Assembly: GCA_945904955.1 (NCBI GenBank)
Contig: CAMDPO010000018.1
Coordinates: forward strand, 1 to 45,706
Reading direction: 5' to 3'
Origin: Rhizobium sp. Q54
GTDB taxonomy: Bacteria; Pseudomonadota; Alphaproteobacteria; UBA2966; CAIVPW01
DNA length: 45,706 nt
Below, piece after piece: positions 31,531 through 39,200 of the stretch; the stretch's first letter is position 1, and every line of letters begins with the position of its first letter. Below the pieces are notes generated by a model, which saw only the letters and a list, made by a program, of their open reading frames with translations, was not told the origin of the DNA and did no database searches. The position numbers and the translations under genes are program-made.

Positions 31531-31830
31531 TTACGTGACGGAGGCGGGCAAGCACACCTTGGCAGCCAGACCACCCTGCGCGCTTTCCTCGAGCACGACG
31601 GTGCCATCATGGTCCTGGGCGATGCGGTAGGCGATCGACAGGCCGAGGCCAGAGCCGCCGCGCTCGCCGAGCGGGCGTGCGACGTCGAGGGGCGCGGCGG
31701 CGTCGAAGACGCAATCGCGCAATTCCTTTGGCACGCCCGGGCCGTCGTCGGTTCGGCGCAAATCGTCTGCAGGATGCTGGCGAGATCGGCGGGCTCGCGT
31801 TGCTCCGACGCACCCCGGGGATTTGCCTGA
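31531..31830 (-). pseudogene. Sensor histidine kinase remnant
   Basis: The last 70 codons encode the kinase ATP-lid end: DDGPGVPKELRDCVFD (D/G1 box), GERGGSGLGLSIAYRIA (G2 box) and a closing LAAKVCLPA strand. Just upstream, another frame reads REPADLASILQTICAE, the linker that normally follows the phospho-acceptor helices. About 70 residues including the N box are missing between them, along with the whole sensor part. The internal loss and the frame change together mean it cannot be a working kinase. Confidence 0.65.
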
Positions 31831-31866
31831 GGGTGGCGTGCGCGGGCCGCGTGCTAGCGTCGGCCA

Positions 31867-32634
31867 ATGGGAAATTTCAGACGGCGGATGGCAGGCGCGG
31901 TCGGCGGCGCGCTGATTGCCGCAGGCGTGGTGGTGGGGCTCGCGTGGGTCTTGGCGCCGGCGTCACCGGCGCCGCAGGAGGCGGCCAGCGCCGAGGTGCT
32001 GACCGAGACCTTCGTGCGCATCGCGGTGGGGGCGGAGCCGTTCCCCCTGCGCATCTGGCGCAACGAGGTGCGCATCCTTTTGAACGGAGGCCTGGCCGAG
32101 GAGCTGCGGCCGTTGGTCGGTCAGGCAGCGGAGTCGTTCGCCGGCTGGTCCGGAATCGGCGTGGCGGTGGTGGCAGCGCCGGAGCAAGGCTTCAACGTGC
32201 TGATCCAAAGCGTGCCGCGCGAGGAATACACGCGCATCGTCACGACCATGGGCGGCGACCGTGAAGCCGGCCGCTATCTCGAGGAGCACCTGCTCTGCTA
32301 CTCGACGGTGCTATCGCGCGCCGACTCCCCTGCCCTATTGCGCGCAACGGTGGCGATGCCGGACGACCTCGACCCGGCGAATCGCGAGCAGTGCGTGTGG
32401 CACGAGCTGATGCACGTGTTCGGCATTTTCGGTCACCCGGACGAGCGCGTGGCGTCGGTGCTCGCCCGCCGCACAACGCCGACCGCCGCCGATATCCTGC
32501 TGGTGCGTACGCTCTATGACCCGCGCCTTTCCGACCTGCATACGGTGGATGCGCCGGCGCGCATACGGGCGGTGATCGAGACGCTGCTGGACGAGCCGGA
32601 ACCGGCCGCGAACCTGGCGGCGCGCGGGAACTAG
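31867..32634 (+). CDS. DUF2927-like exported protein with an HExxH motif
   Basis: A 255-residue protein with an N-terminal hydrophobic anchor or signal (MAGAVGGALIAAGVVVGLAW), so it is periplasmic or membrane-attached. DUF2927 features follow: FVRIAVG, a central PREEYTRIV region and CVWHELMHVFGIFGHPDE near residue 178. In this copy the segment is HELMH, a perfect HExxH zinc-metalloprotease motif, with a possible third ligand in the following GHPDE. No strong Shine-Dalgarno precedes either ATG (31867 or 31888). Catalysis is inferred from the motif only. Confidence 0.75.
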   Translation: MGNFRRRMAGAVGGALIAAGVVVGLAWVLAPASPAPQEAASAEVLTETFVRIAVGAEPFPLRIWRNEVRILLNGGLAEELRPLVGQAAESFAGWSGIGVAVVAAPEQGFNVLIQSVPREEYTRIVTTMGGDREAGRYLEEHLLCYSTVLSRADSPALLRATVAMPDDLDPANREQCVWHELMHVFGIFGHPDERVASVLARRTTPTAADILLVRTLYDPRLSDLHTVDAPARIRAVIETLLDEPEPAANLAARGN

Positions 32635-32686
32635 GCGGGCGCGACCCGGGCGGAGTATGATCGCCGCGCGGAGGGCAGCCGCGGCG

Positions 32687-32956
32687 ATGAACGGATCCCC
32701 AGAAGCGATTGCGGCATGGATGCTCGGCGAGGTCGAGCGGCGCGGGCGGCTCTATTCGGCCGCGGCCGCCGAAGAGGTCGATCGCATGCACGGCGCCCCG
32801 CACGTCGGCTATGACCAGGACGGCGACCCGTTCCTGATGCCGCCGGTGGTGGACGCGTTCCAGACACTGTCGGGCGATGCGATCGTCTGGTCGATGTCGG
32901 GACGCTTCTGGCGCCGCCGCGACGCGAGCGACAAGCCGGGCCGACAGCAGAAATAG
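32687..32956 (+). CDS. Small conserved protein, DUF6953-like
   Basis: An 89-residue soluble protein: MLGEVERRGRLYSAAAAEEV, a GYDQDGDPFL turn, FQTLSGDAIVWSMSGRFWRRR and a DKPGRQQK end. The pattern, with a C-terminal WRxRxxxDxPGRQQ, matches DUF6953 as I remember it. Its function is unknown. The ATG at 32687 has GGAGGG upstream. It is followed by a strong intrinsic terminator. Confidence 0.65.
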   Translation: MNGSPEAIAAWMLGEVERRGRLYSAAAAEEVDRMHGAPHVGYDQDGDPFLMPPVVDAFQTLSGDAIVWSMSGRFWRRRDASDKPGRQQK

Positions 32957-32977
32957 CGTCCCCCGCGCGTCGCCCGC

Positions 32978-33001
32978 AGCCCGGATCGTCCGGGCTTTTT
33001 T
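32978..33001 (+). terminator. Rho-independent terminator after the DUF6953-like gene
   Basis: AGCCCGGA (32978-32985) and TCCGGGCT (32989-32996) form a perfect eight-base stem with a TCG loop, followed directly by a run of T. It closes the transcript and insulates the small membrane-protein genes that follow. Confidence 0.85.
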
Positions 33002-33037
33002 GTGCCCGCCGTGCCCTACAAAGTGTGGTTAGTGACA

Positions 33038-33071
33038 GGGGGTATACCACTCCTTGTGTTGGGGATATACT
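33038..33071 (+). promoter_or_regulatory. Promoter region with two GGGG-N-TATAC direct repeats
   Basis: GGGGGTATAC (33038-33047) and GGGGATATAC (33061-33070) are near-identical and 23 bases apart. The second provides a good -10 (TATACT, 33066-33071), 37 bases before the ATG of the first small membrane protein. The first contains the palindrome GGTATACC (33041-33048) and sits where a -35 or activator site would be. No consensus -35 is present, which suggests activator dependence or an alternative sigma factor. Confidence 0.5.
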
Positions 33072-33107
33072 GCGCCCCGCAGGCCTTGTGTGTACGAGGG
33101 AGACACG

Positions 33108-33344
33108 ATGGACGCGCTCTCTACCATCAAAGGTTGGATCGGCGGCTTGACCGAGGTCGGTCTGATGCTGCTGGCGCTTGGTATCGTCGCTTCGATTTTG
33201 GTCAGCAGTGGATCGTTGCCGTTCTTCGGCAACATCGTCGGCAACATCACGAACATCGTCACCCAGCTCGGCCAGAGCGGCCTTGCCGGGCTGATCGCGC
33301 TCGGCATCGTGCTGTGGCTGTTCAGCAAACGGTCGATGTCCTGA
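33108..33344 (+). CDS. Small two-span membrane protein
   Basis: A 78-residue protein from an ATG with GAGGGAG six bases upstream. TM1 spans residues 17-33, TM2 58-72, with an amphipathic linker rich in Gly, Asn and Ile (FFGNIVGNITNIVTQLG) between, and a short basic tail (SKRSMS). No family is recognised. A strong ribosome site, its own promoter and a terminator before it suggest high expression. A second gene of the same plan follows. Confidence 0.75.
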   Translation: MDALSTIKGWIGGLTEVGLMLLALGIVASILVSSGSLPFFGNIVGNITNIVTQLGQSGLAGLIALGIVLWLFSKRSMS

Positions 33345-33362
33345 CCGTCTGAGGCAACATCG

Positions 33363-33386
33363 GGGGCGGGGCTCACACCCCGCCCC
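33363..33386 (+). terminator. GC-rich hairpin between the two small membrane-protein genes
   Basis: GGGGCGGGG (33363-33371) and CCCCGCCCC (33378-33386) pair perfectly around CTCACA. There is no T-run, so it is more likely a partial terminator or an RNA-stability hairpin that sets the ratio of the two genes. Confidence 0.55.
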
Positions 33387-33416
33387 ATCTACACCACCAC
33401 CATCGAGGGTACCGCC

Positions 33417-33647
33417 ATGGTCGAGCGGATCCGCACAGCAGGATGGCTGGCCGTCGAGGCCGCCGCCCTGCTCGTTATCTTGTGTCTGTTCCTGAGCATT
33501 ATCCTGGGCGCCAGCAGCGGCGCGTTCGTCGCCGAGGTGGCACGCAACGCCACGGCATTCCTGCAGGCGGTGCCGCCCGGCTCGCTGCTGGGAGTTGCGC
33601 TGCTGCTGGGCTTCTACTGGTACTTCCGCCGGCGCGCGGCGGGCTAG
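33417..33647 (+). CDS. Second small two-span membrane protein
   Basis: A 76-residue protein with GAGGG seven bases before the ATG. TM1 is residues 10-30, TM2 54-70, with a linker FVAEVARNATAFLQAVPPG and a basic end (RRRAAG). The N-x-T turn, the linker length and the basic tail mirror the preceding gene, suggesting a distant duplication or a hetero-oligomer pair. The function is unknown. Its stop overlaps the convergent TetR gene by four bases. Confidence 0.72.
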   Translation: MVERIRTAGWLAVEAAALLVILCLFLSIILGASSGAFVAEVARNATAFLQAVPPGSLLGVALLLGFYWYFRRRAAG

Positions 33648-34249
33648 GCCTTCCGGCGGCCGCCGCCAGCGAGCACTTCGTGGCCGGCGATGAAATGGCG
33701 GATGAGCCCGTCGACCAGCGTGGTGGCGGGCATGGCGAGGGCGCCCTTGGATTCCAGGACGCACATGCCGTGCAGGCTGGCCCACAGCATACGGGCGGCC
33801 TGGGCGCAGTCGCGGCGGGCGGCCTCGCCGTAGAGCGGCGCCAGCGTCTCCTCCATCACGCCGAACACGCGCGCGACCTTGGGCGGGTACCAGTCGGGCT
33901 CCGGCGTGGCACGGCTGTGCTCGAAGATCAGGGACCACAGCTGCGGCTGCGCGCGCACGAAGCCGATGTAGGCGCGTGCCAGGGCGCGCAGGCGCTTCTC
34001 GACGTCGGCACCGCGCGCGGTGCCGCTAACGGCGGCGAACAGCTCGTCGAGGGTGGCGCCGTTGAGCGCCAGGATCAGGTCGTCGCGATCTTTGAAGACG
34101 TTGTAGAGGGTGCCGCTGGTGTAGCCGATGTCTTGGGCGATGCGCCGCGTGGTCAGGGCGCGCTCGCCCTCAGCGGCGACGATCTTGCGGGCGGCGTCGA
34201 GCACCAGCGCGCGCAGCTGCTCCGGGGTGTGATCGGCTCTGCGACCCAT
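33644..34249 (-). CDS. TetR/AcrR-family regulator with WHG-type C-terminal domain
   Basis: A 201-residue repressor. The helix-turn-helix is ALTTRRIAQDIGYTSGTLYNVF at about residues 31-52, with the usual FKDRDDLILAL following. The C-terminal domain has LWASLHGMCVLE, the WHG signature. It should bind a small ligand and control nearby genes. It lies 75 bases after the DUF58 gene and could be the last gene of that operon or independently expressed. Its target is unknown; the DUF58/MoxR operon or the small membrane-protein genes are candidates. Confidence 0.85.
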   Translation of the reverse strand: MGRRADHTPEQLRALVLDAARKIVAAEGERALTTRRIAQDIGYTSGTLYNVFKDRDDLILALNGATLDELFAAVSGTARGADVEKRLRALARAYIGFVRAQPQLWSLIFEHSRATPEPDWYPPKVARVFGVMEETLAPLYGEAARRDCAQAARMLWASLHGMCVLESKGALAMPATTLVDGLIRHFIAGHEVLAGGGRRKA

Positions 34250-34324
34250 GCACGCACGCTCCTCCCCTCGCCCATAGCACCGGGCGCGGGTACTGAACAG
34301 CGCTCAATTGCTTGCGTTTTTCGC

Positions 34325-35206
34325 TTAGCCGATGAGGCCGAGCGAGCGCCAGTCGTAGAGGTAGAGGCGATCGGTCGGCTTGTCGGTGGGCAGCAGCATG
34401 TAGCGGCCCTGGACGTGGGCGAACTGCTCGGCGAGCTGCTCGCGCCAGGCGTGGAAGCCCTTGCGGTACCGATCCTGGGTGCCGGCATCGAGGGCGATCT
34501 CGACCTCCTGGCCGGTCTCGACGTCCGTCAGGCGCACCTCGCCGGTGCCCATCAGGGACGGGTCGATCTCCTCGGGCGCGGCGATGTGCATGGCCCAGAT
34601 TTCCTGGCCGGTCGCCGCGAGCAGGGAGACCTCGTCCTTGAAATTCACGCCCCACCAGTCGCTGAGCACGATCACCAGGCCCTTGTCGGTGAAGTGGCGC
34701 AGCGCGCCGCGCAGGGTGCCGGCGAAGGCGCCCCGGTTCGACGGCTTCTGCTCGTTGGCCCAGTCGAACATGGCCTGGCTGCGCATGACGCCCTGGAAGC
34801 GCGGCGACCAGGTGAGCTTGTCGCCGTTGCCGACGCCGATCTCGACGCGATCGCCGCCGGCCAGCCCGATGAACGCGAGCGCCGCCGCGATGCCCATGGC
34901 GTGCTTGAACTTGTTGGGCTCGCCGTAGTCCATCGAGCGGCTGCTATCGACGATGATGTTGATCGGCAGCGCCCGATAGATGTCGTACTGCTTGATGTAG
35001 TTCCTGCCGAGGCGCGCGTGCACGTGCACGTCGAGGTAGCGGAAGTCGTCGCCCGGCTGGTACTCGCGGTGATCCGCGAATTCCATACCCGCGCCCTTTT
35101 GCTTCGAGCGCCGTTCGCCGACGCCGACCGATGCCGCCTGCCAGCGTGGCAGCAGCTTGGAACGCGTCAGTCGGCTGAGAAGCGTCGGCGCGGGCGCGTA
35201 GCTCAC
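34325..35206 (-). CDS. DUF58 domain protein (MxaS-like)
   Basis: A 293-residue protein of the DUF58 family. The signature GAGMEFADHREYQPGDDFRY lies near residues 38-57, followed by a von Willebrand-like fold in which the metal-site motif is IIVDSSRSMDYGE. DUF58 proteins work with MoxR ATPases and VWA proteins; MxaS of the methanol oxidation cluster is one example. The GTG start is two bases after the MoxR stop. No membrane span is seen, so it is probably cytoplasmic. Confidence 0.87.
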   Translation of the reverse strand: MSYAPAPTLLSRLTRSKLLPRWQAASVGVGERRSKQKGAGMEFADHREYQPGDDFRYLDVHVHARLGRNYIKQYDIYRALPINIIVDSSRSMDYGEPNKFKHAMGIAAALAFIGLAGGDRVEIGVGNGDKLTWSPRFQGVMRSQAMFDWANEQKPSNRGAFAGTLRGALRHFTDKGLVIVLSDWWGVNFKDEVSLLAATGQEIWAMHIAAPEEIDPSLMGTGEVRLTDVETGQEVEIALDAGTQDRYRKGFHAWREQLAEQFAHVQGRYMLLPTDKPTDRLYLYDWRSLGLIG

Positions 35207-35208
35207 GA

Positions 35209-36234
35209 CTAGGCGGCTTTCTTCGACTCGGCGTCGAGCAGGCGGTTGAGCAGCGCGTCGGCGTTGATGCCCTCGGCCTCGCCCTCGTAGTTGAGCTGGC
35301 AGCGGTGGCGCAGCGTCGGCGCCAGGATCGCCTTCAGATCCTCGAACGCGACGTTGTAGCGGCCGGCGAGCAGGGCGTGGCCCTTGGCGGCAAGGATCAA
35401 GGATTGCGCGCCGCGCGGGCTGATGCCGAAGCGCAGGTACTTCACCACCTCGGCCGGGCCGTCCTTGCGGTCGGGCTGGGTGACGAGGGCGAAGCGGGCA
35501 ATCGCGCGCGTGACGTGCGCGGCAACCGGCACCTGACGCACCAAGCGCTGCAGCGCGAGGATGTCGGTGGCGTTGAGCACCTGCTTCGGCACCACCTGAT
35601 CGGCGCCGGTGGTGAGGTCCAAGATGCCGACGAGGTCGTTCTCGGAGGGATAGTTCACCAGGCTCTTGAACAGGAAGCGGTCGATCTGGGCTTCCGGCAG
35701 GCGATAGGTGCCTTCGAGCTCGATCGGGTTCTGGGTGGCGAGCACGAAGAACGGCTTCGGCAACTCCATGGAGCGGCCGGCCGCGGTGACCGTGCGCTCG
35801 CCCATGGCCTCCAAGAGCGCCGACTGGGTCTTCGGCGTGGCGCGGTTGATTTCGTCGGTGAGCAGAACCTGGGTGAAGATCGGTCCGGGCTGGAACTGCA
35901 GCTTGGTGCGGCCGGTCTCGTCCGGGATCAGCGCAAGGCTGCCGGTGATGTCCGCGGGCATCAAGTCGGGCGTGAACTGCACGCGCGCAAACGACAGGCC
36001 CGCAACGCCGCCGAGGGTGCGCACCAGCAGCGTCTTGCCGACGCCGGGCGAGCCTTCGAGCAGCACGTGGCCGCCGCAGATGAGCGCGATGAGAAGCTGC
36101 TCGACGACGTCCTTCTGACCGACGACCGCGCGGGCCATCTCGTCACGCGCCTTGCGCAGCTGCTCGAGCAGGCGCTCAAGCGCAACGGTGTCGATATCGC
36201 CGGCGCCGCCGGCCTTGCCTTGCATCGTAGCCAT
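35209..36234 (-). CDS. moxR: MoxR family AAA+ ATPase
   Basis: A 341-residue ATPase. Walker A is EGSPGVGKTLL near residues 60-68, Walker B LLTDEINRATPKTQ near 122-135, sensor I FVLATQNPIELEGTYRLPEAQ, and an arginine-finger-bearing DRFLFK. The C-terminal lid has FGISPRGAQSL. MoxR proteins act as chaperones that help mature metal or cofactor enzymes together with DUF58 and VWA partners. I chose the ATG at 36234, which has GAGGA six bases upstream. It lies 51 bases after the double-VWA gene. Confidence 0.9.
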   Translation of the reverse strand: MATMQGKAGGAGDIDTVALERLLEQLRKARDEMARAVVGQKDVVEQLLIALICGGHVLLEGSPGVGKTLLVRTLGGVAGLSFARVQFTPDLMPADITGSLALIPDETGRTKLQFQPGPIFTQVLLTDEINRATPKTQSALLEAMGERTVTAAGRSMELPKPFFVLATQNPIELEGTYRLPEAQIDRFLFKSLVNYPSENDLVGILDLTTGADQVVPKQVLNATDILALQRLVRQVPVAAHVTRAIARFALVTQPDRKDGPAEVVKYLRFGISPRGAQSLILAAKGHALLAGRYNVAFEDLKAILAPTLRHRCQLNYEGEAEGINADALLNRLLDAESKKAA

Positions 36235-36285
36235 CTTGTTTCCTCGCTCCCCCTGAGCCAAACCCACTGGCCGAATTTCGTGAAG

Positions 36286-39200
36286 TTAGGCCGACGCCGC
36301 AGCGACGGCACGATTGTCAGACGAGCGCCGCAACAAACCGAACAGGTTCGGCGCGTAGCGGATCGTCAAGTCGGTCAGGAACAACAACAGTGCGATGATG
36401 GCCCAGAACCGCCAGCCCGGAGCGGCGATCCATTCCATCGCGTCACTGAACACCGATTGCTCGCCCGGCAGCAGACGGCCGCCGCTCATGCCGGCGAGCG
36501 CGCGCAGCTTGTCGAAGTCGGAGCGCGCGAAGTCGTAACGCGCCGGATAGGCGATGTAGGTCGACGTCTCGCCGACCAGCTCGCCGGCCTTGACCTCGAC
36601 GCGGAACGCGCCGGTCGGAACCTCGACGAACATGCCCTCGTAGCGGCCGCCGCCGACCTCGCGCAGGGTGGTGGTGACGCCTTCCGGACCGGTGGCGACG
36701 ACCGCGCGATTGACGATCGGCGTGCCGTTGGTGGCAACGAGATCCGCCGCGACCTGGACGTCGTCGCCCTGGCGCTGGAGGGTGACGTGCACGCCCGGGC
36801 CCTTGGCGTCGGGCAGGAAGTGACGAATGGCCTGCGACCACATCAGCGGGTACTCGGGCAGATCGATCCACGCCTCGGTGCCGAGACCGGCGCCATGCGT
36901 GGCGAGCGCCAGGACGTGGCCGTTGCCGTAGCGCCAGCTCGCCATCAAGGGCTCTTTCTCGCCCTTGTCGTCGGTGACGGTCATGTGCAGGTCGGCTTGC
37001 GGCTGCGCCGTGGTGCGAATGTAGGCGTGCACCGGCGGCAGGACGTTGGGCAGACCGGCGAGGAAGTCGGCGTCGCGGTTCTCCCAGTTCACCGGAGCGA
37101 TGACCTGCTTCACAGGCGAGCTCGACAGCATCAGCGTCTCTTGGCTGAGGATGCTGGGCAGGGCCCGCATATCTTCGGTGTGATAAAACTGGCCACCGGC
37201 GGCCTCGGCGATGGCTTGCGGCTGGCGCGGATCGGCGGCGCTCGAGATGGCAATCGCCGAGATCGAGATGTTGGCGGCCTTGGCGCGCGCGATCAGCGCA
37301 GCGAAGTTCGCCTCCTGCGACAGGCCGTCCGTCATCACCACGATGTGCTTCGCCGAGGCATCGACGCGCTCGATCATGCTGACGCCAAGCTCGAGGCCCG
37401 GGAAGATGAACGTGCCGCCGCCGGGGATGAGCGGCCCGAGCGCGCGTTCGATGGCAGCCTCGTCCTTCTGCTGCTGTAGCGGAACGAGAACGTAGCCCTC
37501 GCCGTCGAACACGACGATGCCGACGCGGGCGTCGTCGTTGAGGAGACTGACCGCTGTCAGCGTCGCTTCCTTGGCGACGTCGAGGCGGGTCAGGCGGGCG
37601 GTTTCATCCGCGGCAGCCGACATCGAGCCGGAACGGTCGAGCACGAACACCAGGGCGACCTTGGGCGTCTCGTGTGGGATGCGCGAGGACAGCGGCGACA
37701 TGCGCTCGAACGGCGTGCCGAAGTAGCCACCCGGGCCGAACGAGGTCTCGCCGCCGAGGATGAACAGGCCCTTGCCGTGGACCGAGACGAGCTCCTCGAT
37801 CTGCTCCTGCTGCGTGGTGTCGAGCGCCAGCGCCGGGACGTTCATCAGCACGACGCTGTCGTACTGCAACCAGTCGTCGAGCTTCTTGGGCGCCTGGGTC
37901 GGGGTGATGACCTTGGCGGTCAGCCCCTGCACGGCGATGGCGCGCTGGAAGTACTCGCCGACGATCAGATCCTGGGTGATGACGACGACGTTCGGATTAG
38001 CGGCGATGGTGACGATGGCGCCGTTCTTGTTGTTCTCGGCGAAGGTGTCGCGCGGCGCCCGCACCGCGACTTCGAGCAGCAGCGTGCCGGCGTCGCCGGC
38101 GTTGACGGCGGTCTCGACGCGGTTGCGGCCGGCCAAGAGGTCGACCTCGTTCTCGAGCACGGCCTCGCCGCCGCGATAGATGGTGAAGACGCCCCTCTGC
38201 GGCGCCTGGGCGTAGATGACGGCGTCGAGCAGGAACGTGTCGCCGCGATAGACGCGGGCCGGCGCGCCAACCGATTCGACCAGCACTTCGCCGGGCGGCA
38301 ACTCGGTGAGCGGCCGCACGTCGACGGCGACGCCGCGCGCGCGCAGGCCGGGTAGCGCGCGAGCGATCTCGCCGGCGGTCTCGTTGCCCTCGGTGGCGAG
38401 GACGATGCGGCCCGGCCGATCGGCGCGCAGCATCGCCGCAGCGAGGTTGGTGGCGCGCTCGAGGTTGGTGCCGGCGGCGACCGTGCGGAACGGATCTTCG
38501 CGCCACTCGCCACCCGCACCGATGTCGACGGCGACGCGCGGCGGCGCGGCGGCGACGACGACGCCGGCGTTGACGTCGTTGCCACGGTCCGCGAGACGCG
38601 TGCCGATCTCGGCGAGCAGCCGATCGCGATCGACGTTGCGCTTGTCGGTACCGAAATCGGTGCCGACGACGACCACGAGTTCTTCGGCGGGCACGCGCGA
38701 GGGCAGCGGCAGGCCGGACAAGGCGCCGACCAGGACGGCGATGCCGGCGACGCGCAGGCCAAGCAACAGACGGCGGCGCGACGACAGCGCGCGCGACGAG
38801 CCGAGAGCCTCCGGCCGCAGGAACTGCTCGGTGCCGCGGCCGGAAATCCAGGTCTCGACCAGCAGGATGACGAGGGCGGCAGCGAGCAGCCACCACCAGA
38901 CGCGCAGGGAGTTGCCGGCGCCGACCTCATCGGTGGCGGTGTCTTCGAAGGCGGCGAGCGACGTCTCGCCGGTCGTTGCGGCGGCCACCGTGACGAGACG
39001 GGTCTCATCGGGGGTGACGACGCGGTAAATGCCGGCGCGCTCGGGCGCGAAGCCGCGCTCCATGCCGGGTACGAGGAAGTCGACGCCTGCCGTGCTGATC
39101 AGGGTTTGCTCGGCGCCGCCGGGAGAGACGATGCGCGCGCTCAGGAAGCGCGCCGGCAGCGGGCAGAGGACGCCGACCTGGCAATTCGTTTCGGACACGG

